The position numbers and the translations under genes are program-made. The notes under the pieces were generated by a model. It saw nothing but the letters and a program-made list of their open reading frames with translations. It was not told the origin of the DNA and made no database searches. 64,000 nucleotides of DNA, taken from Phytophthora sp. 'mugwort' (taxonomy: Eukaryota; Oomycota; Peronosporomycetes; Peronosporales; Peronosporaceae). Positions 11,141 to 21,280 of the stretch are shown here, one piece after another (the first letter of the stretch is position 1; every line of letters starts with the position of its first letter). The stretch is from the NCBI GenBank assembly GCA_033558025.1, contig JAUCEF010000007.1, forward strand, positions 310,001 through 374,000, written 5' to 3'.

Positions 11141-11998
11141 TTACACGGACACGTGGGCGGTGCCGTTGGCGAATGTGCCTTCCTCTTCCTCACCTTCGAC
11201 GGCGTTCGAGTCAGAATCGTCCAAAAGATCGTCGCCATCGTCGATAGCATCCTGCACTCTATCAGCCGATGTCAGACTGGCTTCAACATCAAACTCCGAG
11301 TCCGAGGCGCTCAAGACTGAATCCTTATCATCGTCGTTCGACTGCGATTTGCTCATCACCAAGCCAGCGACGCCGATGATCGCCGCCAGAGCGCCAATAA
11401 TCCCACAGATGACAACGACTGGGCCGTAAATGTCGATGATCGACTTGTTATTCGTTGAATCAGTACTGTTGAGCTTCGTCACTAGCGTACTGACCTCGTT
11501 CGCCGTTTTGGTGACCTCCTTCTCATCTAGCGTGGCGGCCTTTTTGGACTTGTCCTTCGTCCCTCCATCCGACATCGTCTTGCCCTTGCCGGATGTCTTA
11601 ACGGTTCCATGCGTATATTCGACGACAGTCTCGTCAGTTGGCTCTTTCTTGGTGGCAACCTTCTCGTGATGATTCTTCCTGTACCGTTTCCCGGCATTGG
11701 CGCCCTTCGACTCGATGTGGACGGAGCCATGATCGTAATTCCGCACAGTCTCACCGGTCTCCGCCGTATCTTCCCCTGAGTCCTTCTTGTGATGTTTGCG
11801 TTGTCTCAACGGAGCAACGTCTTGGAGCTGTGGCTGTGGAATCTCCTTCTGGTGCACCTTGACGTGAACCTTCACCACCTCTTCCTCCAGCTGCCGCAGG
11901 GACGACACTAGCTCCGCACCAACACCGGTTCCCGGAGTCTCCGATAGTACAACCGCCGCCATTACGCACAACAGCACTAGCACTCGAGGCAACACCAT
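11141..11998 (-). CDS. Hypothetical type I membrane protein with acidic cytosolic tail
   Basis: Unrecognised intronless protein of 285 aa. Residues 1-20 (MVLPRVLVLLCVMAAVVLSE) are a signal peptide. The ectodomain is hydrophilic and rich in Lys, His, Thr and Glu, with two related motifs: YDHGSVHIESKG near residue 88 and YTHGTVKTSGKG near 126. A helix at about 190-213 (IIDIYGPVVVICGIIGALAA and following) spans the membrane. The tail is strongly acidic and Ser/Asp-rich (DDGDDLLDDSDSN). No RxLR-EER motif is present, so it is not an obvious RxLR effector. A surface-anchored or secretory-pathway protein is most likely. Confidence 0.75.
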   Translation of the reverse strand: MVLPRVLVLLCVMAAVVLSETPGTGVGAELVSSLRQLEEEVVKVHVKVHQKEIPQPQLQDVAPLRQRKHHKKDSGEDTAETGETVRNYDHGSVHIESKGANAGKRYRKNHHEKVATKKEPTDETVVEYTHGTVKTSGKGKTMSDGGTKDKSKKAATLDEKEVTKTANEVSTLVTKLNSTDSTNNKSIIDIYGPVVVICGIIGALAAIIGVAGLVMSKSQSNDDDKDSVLSASDSEFDVEASLTSADRVQDAIDDGDDLLDDSDSNAVEGEEEEGTFANGTAHVSV

Positions 11999-12213
11999 TG
12001 TGACGCCTTCTCCCTCAGTTCAATTCGAATTTGCCTCCGCCTTTTGGCTTCTTTCGCTTCGATGGAAGTGGGTTACAATACCTGAGATAATCGGATTCGA
12101 CAGGGGAATTGTCTGCTGCGTCATGGATTAGCCCAGTATGCAATTATTTTCCAATGCATTCTATTCTAATGGCGTTGCCCCCACGCATAGGTAGGTCGGT
12201 GGTTCTCGATGCC

Positions 12214-12985
12214 CTACCCGCCATACAGCTTTGTCGCCTCGGATACCCTCTTCTCCATACCGGCGCCTGTAGTGACAAGAAATGGCATGAAGTGATCAGC
12301 TCTCGGGTGAGCTTCCAGGGCCCCGGTTGCACACTCCCACGCCAGTAGCTTCTCTCGTCGTTGCGCGAATGTGAGCTCCTCATGACCCTTTTCGCCCTTC
12401 GTGAATACCAAATCCAGCCACGTCTGGAAATCTAACCCTGACTGCGAAATTTCGTGTCCTTCTCTACGCAGGCCGTGCGTCGCCTGGCCAGGGCAGATGA
12501 TCAACGTGTCCTGGTCTCTCAACGGAGCCAACGCACGCCCCAGCTCGAAATTCCCGCGCGCGTTGATTGACAGCGTCACCACAGGAATGTCAGCTTGCCG
12601 GCGGATCAGAATCGAAGGCTGCGTGGTCGAACGCACGCAGAACTTGGGTCGCCCTGATCTTGATCCTCAATAGAAATGTGGTCACCTCATTGGCAAAGAT
12701 GGCGTCGCCCTTGGCGGGGTACACCACCTTGTACGCCTCCGTAGAGAACCCTTTGTAATCAAACAGTATTCCTAACTAAGGCGATTTAGAGATTTCAAAG
12801 TAGTTTCCCAATTCGCCGACACCAAGAGGATCCGCTTAGGCTTGTGAGCTCCGCCGGGGTAAAGCTTCTTGAAGATGGACGCGACATTGCGAGCTGGTTT
12901 GCTTGTGGGGGTTTCCACACCGTGCTTGAGCAGCCACAACGGACCAGGTCCGTCGGAGAGGGCGAGGAAAGGATGGCGGTGAGCG
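12214..12985 (-). pseudogene. LigB-type (DOPA-4,5-dioxygenase-like) pseudogene
   Basis: Third, broken member of the dioxygenase family that has two intact genes at 58490-60849. The 5' part reads RHPFLALSDGPGPLWLL in one frame; the intact copies have SHG there, so a metal-binding His is replaced by Asp and there is no usable start codon. Next come KRILLVSANWET (intact VSAHWE), a stop, then FDYKGF..EAYKVVYPAKGDAIFA in a shifted frame. The longest surviving stretch (12636-12214) holds RRQADIPVVTLSINAR, DQDTLIICPGQATHGL, HPRADHFMPFLVTTGAGME and ends at KLYGG, short of the family C-terminus (GGWGLGHMSFASYAWGV). Two frame changes, an internal stop and a truncated end mark it as dead. Confidence 0.85.
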
Positions 12986-13414
12986 TCGTCGTCAGAGTTG
13001 ATTGGTAAATGTTTGCAGATTAAGGAGCGTGTTGTGTGGTGCGTGGAATGTTAAGGAATGACATGGGAATTGTTGCTTTTCACTGCAGGATAAATCTGAT
13101 TCTCATTGGTCGGTCTCCGATATGATTGCGTGGGCATCGCCAGGGGGGGGGGGATACACTGAGTTATCACAGGCAAGGCTGGTGCTACAGCACAACGCCA
13201 TGCCCCTGGCAACGTGGGAGCAACGTTGACACGAACTACGGTTCACTAGCTGGAAGCGACTACTGGTAGGTGAATTTTCTCCGTCACCGAGGAAGTTGGC
13301 TTCAGTATTCCGTACACGACGTCGCCTGAAAGCTCCAATGGAGCGTCCTGTTGATCTTGAAATCTCGCGCTCAGTACCTAGATACCGACCATCACGCAAT
13401 ATGAGCTCGTGCCG
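12986..13414. other. Intergenic, no gene seen
   Basis: Spacer between the LigB pseudogene and the TIP41 3' end. It contains a G homopolymer near 13143 and short random frames only. Confidence 0.35.
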
Positions 13415-14569
13415 CTAGCCACACCGAAACAATTTCAACGAGGCAGTACGAGTGCCTACTCGCTTAATGTCGCCGACGGTGGATTGGCGGAGCTCGTGGT
13501 CCCTCCACACGAAATCATCGCCGAATTCGTGGTAATAGCGTGTGTCCTGCAGCTTTAGAGTTTGCTGTCCCGCAAAGTCACAATAAAATATATTATGAGC
13601 CGTGGATACCATCTCCGTATCGCAACATTGCTATAACTTTACCTTCTCATCAATGCGGCAGTAGTATCTGCACAAGAGCAAGAATCCGAACACCATTACT
13701 CGCTACGGAGAACCACAAACAACACTCTGTTAGATGAAATCTACCTTTGTCCTTCCCGGCGCGAAAATTCTAACCACTCGAACTTCGACGTAAATTTCCC
13801 CCAAGTCTCGAATGTCATCTGCACGTGCCACGCATTGTTAGCTTCAACAAAGAGGACATCGACGGTATCGTACTCTACCTTCGAAAAGCAACAGACGGTC
13901 GTAGAACAGGATGGCTGTTTGCTGCTGCAGTTTGTCGAGCGGCAGTGCATCCGTTGTTTGGGTAATCTGTAGCGAACGCTCCTAAAAAGCAACCAAACGA
14001 TAAAGGAATAAGTGTCGCAAAGCCGCAAGCACCCAAATTCACACATACCTTTTGTAAGACGGTTCCTGCATAGCTCGTGCTACTCAAGCAGAAGCGCGAG
14101 TACGTCGTCAGCATTATCGTGTAGTGACTGATTTATCGCTTTGCGTGTGAATTCCTCACCTGTACGTGAAGTCAAAGGATGATGGTTCCCATTCGTCGCT
14201 GAATTTATGCGGAAGGTCAGCACCGTGCCCATACTTTGAAACACAAGACATCAAGTCCAATCAAAACACTTACGCAACTCCTTTATGATCCTGCAACCAA
14301 GTATGTAGCGCTTCCTTTGCGTCGAAATGAATCGCCAGCCCGCTAGCAGGGTGGTCGATCTGGAGCGTATTGTCGGCGAACACGACCTCGGGTAGGGGAA
14401 TCGCAGGACGTAGACGAAGTTCAGCAGTCAGTTCCTCACGCTGCCCGGAACTCATCGCCGGTGCCTTGTGACATAAAAATCGCCATCCGCCGACTTCGCT
14501 CGAACACTCCGTGGTGAACGGAGTGGCGCCATGGACAGCGGCCGTCGTTGCCACCGTCGAAGTGCTCAT
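13415..14569 (-). CDS. TIPRL: TIP41-like protein (TOR/PP2A regulator)
   Basis: Regulator of type 2A phosphatases in TOR signalling, cytosolic. Seven exons give 250 aa: 14569-14279, 14233-14160, 14082-14049, 13981-13879, 13818-13778, 13702-13643, 13564-13415. Family landmarks appear in order: AIPLPEVVFADNTLQIDH, SGLAIHFDAKEALHTW, FDFTY/SSTSYAGTVLQ (the DWTY..DYKGT block), LPLDKLQQQTAILFYDRLLL, FEDDIRDLG, EVRRVMVFGFLLLCRYYCRI and LQDTRYYHEFGDDFVWRDHE. Oddity: a textbook GTAAGT donor at 14273 would shift exon 2 out of the conserved frame, whereas a GTTGCG donor at 14278 keeps it. Either the weak donor is used or a base is wrong there. Confidence 0.88.
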
Positions 14570-14727
14570 TTGACGGACCTAATATAAAATGAACGACTGA
14601 CCTTAATTTGCCCTATTTTTGTTAGTTCTATTAATATACTACATTTTGTTCCGAATTACGAGAAAACTCAAAAATACTGACAGCTATCGACCCCCTAATC
14701 CTCCTCAGTACAGAATTCAATGATCGG

Positions 14728-16970
14728 ATGCCCGCTAATACTGTGGGACATGTACTGCATCGGCGGCTGGCCCGCCCCTCGTTTCGCGAACGCCACCCAC
14801 CCAAGCAGGAGAAGAAGAAGGAGCTTACCAAAGAGAACCATCTCGCCGCGTACAAGCTGTCCAAGGCTGCGACCGTCCCCAAGGACAGCAAAGCTTGCCC
14901 AGAGGTGCCACCACCGCGCCTCATAAAGGTCGCCCTTTATCAGGAAGAGCAGCATCAGCTACGGGGTTTGCCAACGAAGGCTCGCCGGGACCTAGCGACT
15001 CAGGAGAAGCCGCGCGAGCTGCAGGAGTCGTCGTCGCCCTCGTTTGGGGGAACACCCCGTCCAGCATAAGCCTGTGGCTGCCAGAAGAGACGTGGCGGCA
15101 GAAGCTCGGTGACGGAGACCGGCGCACGCATCAGGCTTTGCCCACTGGGAAGAGCAGCAGAAGCTTGTCGTCGGAGCTCGCTGCGCCGCTTCATGACAAG
15201 CAAAGCTCTGGAAAGCTCCCAAGGAGCGTGAGGCGAAAGCAGGAAGGACACCAAGGCGTTGGCTCCTGATTGATAACGACAAGGCGTTCACGTTTATACC
15301 GACCAGGCTAGTGGCTATCGCTACGGCGTGTAAACAAGCAAATGTGAATGAGGGGTTTGTGACGCAGCTTCGCTTCACCGTGAGCTCTAGAACTATGGCG
15401 ATAAAACATATTTTACTTGCCGAGATCTACAAGTGCATTCCCAGTTTTCACGATGGTTACATTGCAGGTGGCTTCCCGTGGAATATGGCTTCGAAGAGTA
15501 GTGCGCCCCCCCCTGGCATTTCTCCAGGCGGACGTCGTCGCAGGATTTCAAAAGAGAAACAATCAGATAATCTTAAGCATGCGAACGAGCTTCTGGGAAC
15601 ACAAAATATTCCTACATTTGTCAAAGAAGGCGCCAGACATGATGGAACGCAAATCTGAAGACCCCGCCAGACCAGTTTTCCGTCAATCTACGCGGCTACT
15701 ACCCAAAGCTTCGCTTGAACCGAAGCGAGGCATACGTCTACAACTCAGAAGTGTAATGATGTGGGGCGGAGGAGAAGGAGAAGGAGTTGTCGAGTAGGAA
15801 GGAAATTTGGAAGTGATTCATTTTGGGCGGTCCTTAGTTCGCTAGCGCTATATCTAAGCCGCCATGGAGGCTCTTGTGTGTCCTTTGTGCCACGCTGGAT
15901 ATTCTCCGCACGGTGACCAACCATTCCTCTACATCACATGCAAACCTACACGTCACACTCTATTGACTATCTGATTGGCTGGAGACTCTGGGACATTCTC
16001 TGGTTTCGTCATCATGATAATGATTGCGTGTACCATGAGTGTAGTTCACATACGTGATCCTTGGAAGATGTCGTGGTGTCGCGCGGCGCCTCCTTATGTG
16101 CAATTTATGCAAACTATGCAAAATAAAATGTGTTATCGATGGGACTCGAACCCGTGACCTTTGCCTTGGACGATAGAAACTTTACGTCTGCACCAGACTG
16201 TGCGTATATCGATTGTGTCGGGACCAAAGGTTTTACCCATACATAACCGATGTAAAATGTGTCGTATTTGCAAACCACATCCTTACAAGAAGTGTCGTTA
16301 CAAGCTGGCAACCGCGAAACCCCAGACCGCGGGCGGGTGGCGTCTTACATCCAACCCAACTGCTCCAAGATTTGGGTATGCTTTTCACCGAGCTACATCG
16401 ACTTTATGAGGCCGGACAATAGACTCTTTCAACCACATGCTAGAGTGCACCTTTGCGGAGGTGCTAGTACAGTATCGAGATGTCGTGTATCTCAACAATT
16501 TTTGTTTTTGGCTGCATGCTGTGCTGCTCGGATTTCAGCCAGGATCCGACCAAAGCCAAATGGGATGGTAGCTTTGGGGACGTGATTCCACGAGAGCAGG
16601 ACCGACTCGAGTCCTTCGGTACGTAACAAAGATTGTTTCGGAGCCGCGCAGAGGTTCCAAGGAGGCCTGGCTTTTGCTGATGTCGGTATACTGCGTCATG
16701 CAAGGGCAAGAATGGGATGAAGCGAATTTCGAAGACGACAAGCGTTGATTTCTGGAGAAGCTACCATCTCCTGAAATAAAACTGTCCGAGCCAATGCAGC
16801 AGCAAAACGTAAGTGGGGTAAGAGGAAGCGGCGGCTCGATAAATTGAATGAAGCTAGGAAAGCAAGAAGCAGAGTGAAAGGGAAACGGGATAAAAGCCTC
16901 AACTGCATTACTATTAAAGCTGCCGAGGGCATCCCTGAGGATGAATCCCTAGATCAGGCCCGTGGGTAGC
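14728..16970 (+). pseudogene. Unrecognised transposon-like coding relic, left copy
   Basis: Protein-like stretches in changing frames, none of a family I recognise: ENHLAAYKLSKAATVPKDSK and EEQHQLRGLPTKARRDLA; then a frame with EETWRQKL and DGDRRTHQAL; then LIDNDKAFTFIPTRLVAIA; EIYKCIPSFHDGYIAGGFPW; FAEVLVQYRDVVYLNNFCFW; and LLLMSVYCVMQGQEWDEANF. The end is very basic (KRKWGKRKRRLDKLNEARKA). Stops and shifts are common to both arms, so the gene was dead before duplication. The TAA at 15067 is specific to this arm. Confidence 0.5.
16131..16213 (-). repeat. tRNA-like / SINE-like segment, left copy
   Basis: On the minus strand, GGTTCGAGTCC matches the pol III B box and ACGCACAGTCTGGTGC resembles an A box about 45 nt upstream. 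The 3' side ends CCCATCGATAACA. A proper acceptor stem with the 5' side is not found, so this is a degenerate tRNA or a tRNA-derived SINE head, not a functional tRNA. Confidence 0.4.
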
Positions 16971-17029
16971 ATGACCGACCAGGCGTCGGCGCGTCCACGC
17001 CGCTGCTCAGGTAGCAGGGCGCTTACTTG

Positions 17030-17104
17030 CACGGAGACGGCACGGGTGTGAGCGTTATCGGCGGCCGCAACGCTCGGTACGCTCACACCCGTGCCGTCTC
17101 CGTG
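17030..17104. repeat. Perfect 25-bp-arm hairpin, left copy
   Basis: Arms 17030-17054 and 17080-17104 are perfect reverse complements, starting CACGGAGACGGCACGGG. They are separated by 25 nt holding a GCGGCCGC palindrome. They could be two abutting transposon termini or a small foldback element. The structure is too long and GC-rich for an ordinary terminator. Confidence 0.8.
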
Positions 17105-17861
17105 CTTTAGGTTTGCTCACTGCAAAGTATCCGAGTCATCATGCACTGTACATCGTCGCGGAGGTCGTCATCGTGCTAACCACTTGGACCTCACGCGACA
17201 CACGGCTAGGAGGACCCACGTGGTCCCCTTGTCCCTGGTGGTCTCAAACCACCCCCCATGCCCTCCGTCTGCATACCCTGCCTCAGTAGCCTAGTTATTC
17301 CCGTCCTACAGCTTACCCCTCAACTTAATCGTTTTGCTGCGGTAGTCACTTGATTCGTCCTTATCCCGTCCAAATGGTGACTGAGAGGCGAGGCGAATGA
17401 TCGCCCACCTAGCGCTCTCCTAGCTACCGTCCCCGTCGCCTACCTACCCTGCCTACCGCCGTCCTGGAGCGACCCCTCGCGCCCTGGATCTTGCTCCTGC
17501 TCGCCTTCCTAGCCGTCCGCTTGCCTATCCAACGTCGTCCCGCTTGATCCACTGCTCGCTCGTATGCCCCGCCTGCGCGTCGTCCCGCCTGAGATCCTTT
17601 TCCATGACCTTTCGACATCGTCCGCCTGTTCGCACTGGCAGCACGCCAGCCGCCATCAACTCGAACTTCAACGGCGCACCTCCGTCACTCGGGCGAGGCA
17701 GACCTGTGATTGTCTGCGTGACGCAGCCCACGCATACTCTATGTATGCTACCACAATTTTTCTTAAATAATTCTCCACTTGCTTGTCGTGTATGCATCCT
17801 ATAAAAACTAAAATTTAATCCGTAGTTTGGCCAACTTTAACTTCAAGATACATCTTCCGAC

Positions 17862-18360
17862 ATTTTGCAGCCCTGAAGTCAAATCGTGCTGTAACCAGTT
17901 ACTGGAACGTGGATTACGCTGGTATACGTCTCCAAGAACATCTCTAGACTAGATCATACCAACAATACCGCGGTTGGTTACCTTCAGCTTTAATGGTACA
18001 TACAATACCTTTCTTTTTGCAGCCCTGATGTTAACTCTATATCTTAATACTCTTTAATGCGCTTAGAGTACGTCTCCGTAGGCGCTTCACACTACGTACA
18101 AGCCAGTTCAGGCGAATTGTATCGCAGAACGATAAGTTTAACTCAGCTTCAGCTTGACGTGACCTACCCATGGGTTTGCAGCCTCAAGATCAAATCGGCG
18201 AGTTGTTCATGCAGATACGTTATAAGTGATTACGGAGAGATGCGCGGCACTTGCGCAGACGTAAAGCCTTCAAGATATTGTCTTCACCTTCGTTTAGAAA
18301 CCCGAAAATCCATCACAAATGTTGAATAGTTAACGTTTGCAGCCCCCAATTCAACCAAAG
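17862..18360 (+). repeat. Diverged ~155-bp tandem units, left copy
   Basis: A TTTGCAGCC(C)-type motif followed by CTGA/CAAG-TCAA recurs at about 17863, 18017, 18174 and 18334, spaced 153-161 bp. Secondary matches occur inside the units (TACGTCTCC near 17924 and 18069). Units are strongly diverged, so this is an old tandem array. Confidence 0.45.
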
Positions 18361-18559
18361 TACCGGATCCTGTGTCTAGCCGATAACATACCGAATCGCT
18401 TGAGCATCCGAAATAATCGATTTCTCAATGCGCTTTGCCGTCCAGAACCTCCATAACAGTACGTCGAGAAAGAACAAATGTATTTTCTCGAATGTTCATC
18501 AAAGCAACAGGCAGCACTGCCCATGACGTCATATATAACGCGAGACAGTCTGACGGACT

Positions 18560-20402
18560 CGATTGAGCTGCCCCAAACATAGTGCGTAGGAAACAACCGC
18601 CGGGCGTCCGCGCTGGCTTCCTGTAGATGGTTTGGCACGCTTCACATGCTTATCGACAAAGCGGCGCTCTGTTCCTGGTCAGCCTGGAATTTTCTGTTTG
18701 GCATGTTTCAAGCAGGCAAGGATGTGCACACAAGCTCCAAACTTGTAGAAAGCTCGGCAACCGCATGCTCCCGCACCTAAGTCCATTGTCCACCCCACCA
18801 TTTGGAGTAAGGCGCTCCATCCTTGTTTCCATCGCCTTCCTCATCATTCTTGGTGTTTTTCTTGGGGGCGAGCCAGCGGACTTAGTATTCACTTGGCCGT
18901 CCACTGGAACCGTCCAAAAGAAACAGCACTTTGATGAGCTTGAATGACCAATATTATCTTAGTCTTTATTAACCGCTTCGTTCAGCAATCAGTGTGGTCG
19001 ATGGCTTTGGCTCAGAGAAGTCCGGGCAGATGATAGAATGATGGCGTCACCTCGGGGCAAAGCATACAGCTTAATTCGGACTCGCTGGGTGTAATCGCGC
19101 TTTGTGACCTTGTGTTTTTTTTTTTGAACTGCTCCGCGGGATTTTGTCTTCGCAAATCCGGTAGGGGGCCAAAAACAGTGTCATTTGCAACACTTTGACT
19201 TGATCCATGTGCGGGTAAAATACTCGGCAAACTTTCTGAGCTCAGGGACGGCTTGCCACAGAGTGTCAGCTCGCTCCTGAACTACGGCGAGTTCGGTGGC
19301 ATCATGACAGTAGTGCATCTCGTAGATTAGTCCATAGACCAGGTACTTCAAATTGTTCGAGAAACTTGATACGCGTTCTTGACGTTTTCCACCATGTGGA
19401 AAAGCACATCACGTGGTACATGGGTGAACCCGTTCAAGCCAGATTTGGAATAGCTGGTGTTTGCTCGACTGCATTGAGCTGCGCGTCTTCAGCATCATCC
19501 ATGCAATAGCAGACCACGAGACCCCGCCCCACTACCGTCTTAAACTTTCCATGAGACTGCGGAGAGTGTAAGTGTACTGCACGACAGTCTGTTGGAATGT
19601 TATGGGGAATGCCGGTAGAAATGACGTGCCGTGTCCGAGGCCCCACAGACAATGAGAAGGTACGCACACGTGACGAGCTTGGACGTTGCATCCATGTGGA
19701 ATACTAACGTGTCAGAATCCCTGGCAGAAGACTTTAGCAAGAACTTAGTCATAATACCAATCACTAATGTATCTTCATCACTGCCATCGTCTAGGGCCGG
19801 TGAGCCGTCCTCGTCCAAAAAAAAGGGTACTCGGAGGGAAACGGCGATGGGTCCGGTAGCCCGTCGTGAGGTGAGCTTCAGCGGCAATATATTCCATCTG
19901 ATCGACCATGGCGTGTTCTTCAACTTGCTTCCTCTATGGATGAAGTTGTAGACGAAGTTTTGGATTTGCTTCAACGCAGGCACGGTGCCTGACGACAGCA
20001 CGAAGCTGTCGACCAACCCGTTGCGAATACGAGCTGGCTTAACGTCTTTCTCCATCAGCTCGAGGGTAGATGCTTTCATTTCGAGGGATAATTCCGTGTG
20101 CTTGGTTGGCGCCGGAAGAAGCGTGCTCGGCGTGTTGGATAATATGACACTGGTGCGTGCGGCCATAGCATACGATCTTGAGCTTGATTTTGCGGGCAAG
20201 AAGAGCAACAGCGCACGGCTCCAGCTTGCAGCAGTAGAATCGGTACCGCATGGGATGCTCGTCGCCGTTACTGGTGCAGACGGTACGGCGCTGGAGCTGA
20301 TTTGCAATCGTTCCTATCGGGTGCATGGCGTCTAGCTTCCGGTTGGTACGCTTCTCACCACGAAGGTTGTCGATGAGACGCCAGTTATAGTGCGATGACA
20401 TG
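18560..20402 (-). pseudogene. Mutator-like (MULE) transposase relic, left copy
   Basis: DDE transposase of the oomycete MULE type. The N-terminal region has a Cys/His-rich block (YCCKLEPCAVA, THQCHIIQHAEH). The frame 20307-19600 stays open for 235 codons with LSLEMKASTLELMEKDVKPA, SGTVPALKQIQNFVYNFI and VFHMDATSKLVTCAYLLIV, in which the DAT Asp is the usual first catalytic residue. Further on, VLFHMVENVKN matches the region after the second Asp, and a SWIM zinc finger (CGCRAFYKFGACVHILACLK) precedes a basic tail (RRFVDKHVKRAKPSTGSQRG). Frame changes and a stop after KIPG show it is dead. Confidence 0.8.
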
Positions 20403-21280
20403 GTCGTAATGTTTCGTGGGTTGGGGGTTCTCCAAACTGAGCTTCAAATGATTCACTGCAAGCAACTACTGCTGCTGATTGGACGCTCCGCTTTAGGGGT
20501 ATGCGAAAGAAAAAACTCACAAGACAGTCACCCAAAGCTACAACATTTAGTTTATTGCCAAGTACAAAAGTCGATGCCTCAGCCCTCGAAAAGAAGTCAG
20601 TCGTTTTGGTTAAAAAAATAACGCTCCCTCCCGTATTTCATTGCATTATGTAGCGTGTGTGACAAATTAGTGTGAATACTAATTTAGTGACCGGGGGACC
20701 CACTGCTGCAAAATCTCATAGTATGTTTAAAAATACTAAATGTCGCTGGGATTAATCTGGAGGTCGGAAAAATTTAATGTCATTCCAGCAGTAGATATAG
20801 AACGAAGTTTTGAATTCTGTGTTCGCGTTCAATGTACCTGCCCCTCCCTTGCAAGCCCATCAGCCTCCCGCAGGACCCATGCTCGGGCTGACCACCGCCG
20901 AAGGGCAAAAGTTTTTCGGGGCCATACATGCGTCCCAAAGCAAAAGCATTTCGCGATCACTTTCGAACGAATGTCTCGGTCTTCTGCTGGGTGACATTGA
21001 TTGTCTTCTGCTTCGCAGACATTGAGTGGTTCTCTTCGTTGTCCACTGTCGATGTTGCATAGGCGTGAAAAAAGAACACTGACTTCCGCCTGGCAGCGGT
21101 GGGCCGTGTTGGTTAGAAGTACGCGTGACTTTCGCCGTAACGTAACGTTTCCCCACCATAAACCCGTATCAGCGCGTTATCACCTGAATATCACCGAGCA
21201 GTGCTGCTGCAGCGCCCCAAAATGGCTCGGCGTTGCTCAATGAAAACAGTGCATTTTGTGCAAAAGCGAGTGACACAATA

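Noticed and set aside
11141..11998. RxLR effector
   Set aside because: It has a signal peptide but no RxLR-EER motif in the expected window, and it contains a transmembrane helix.
17030..17104. Transcription terminator
   Set aside because: Stem is too long, has a 25-nt loop and no T run, and this is a eukaryotic genome.
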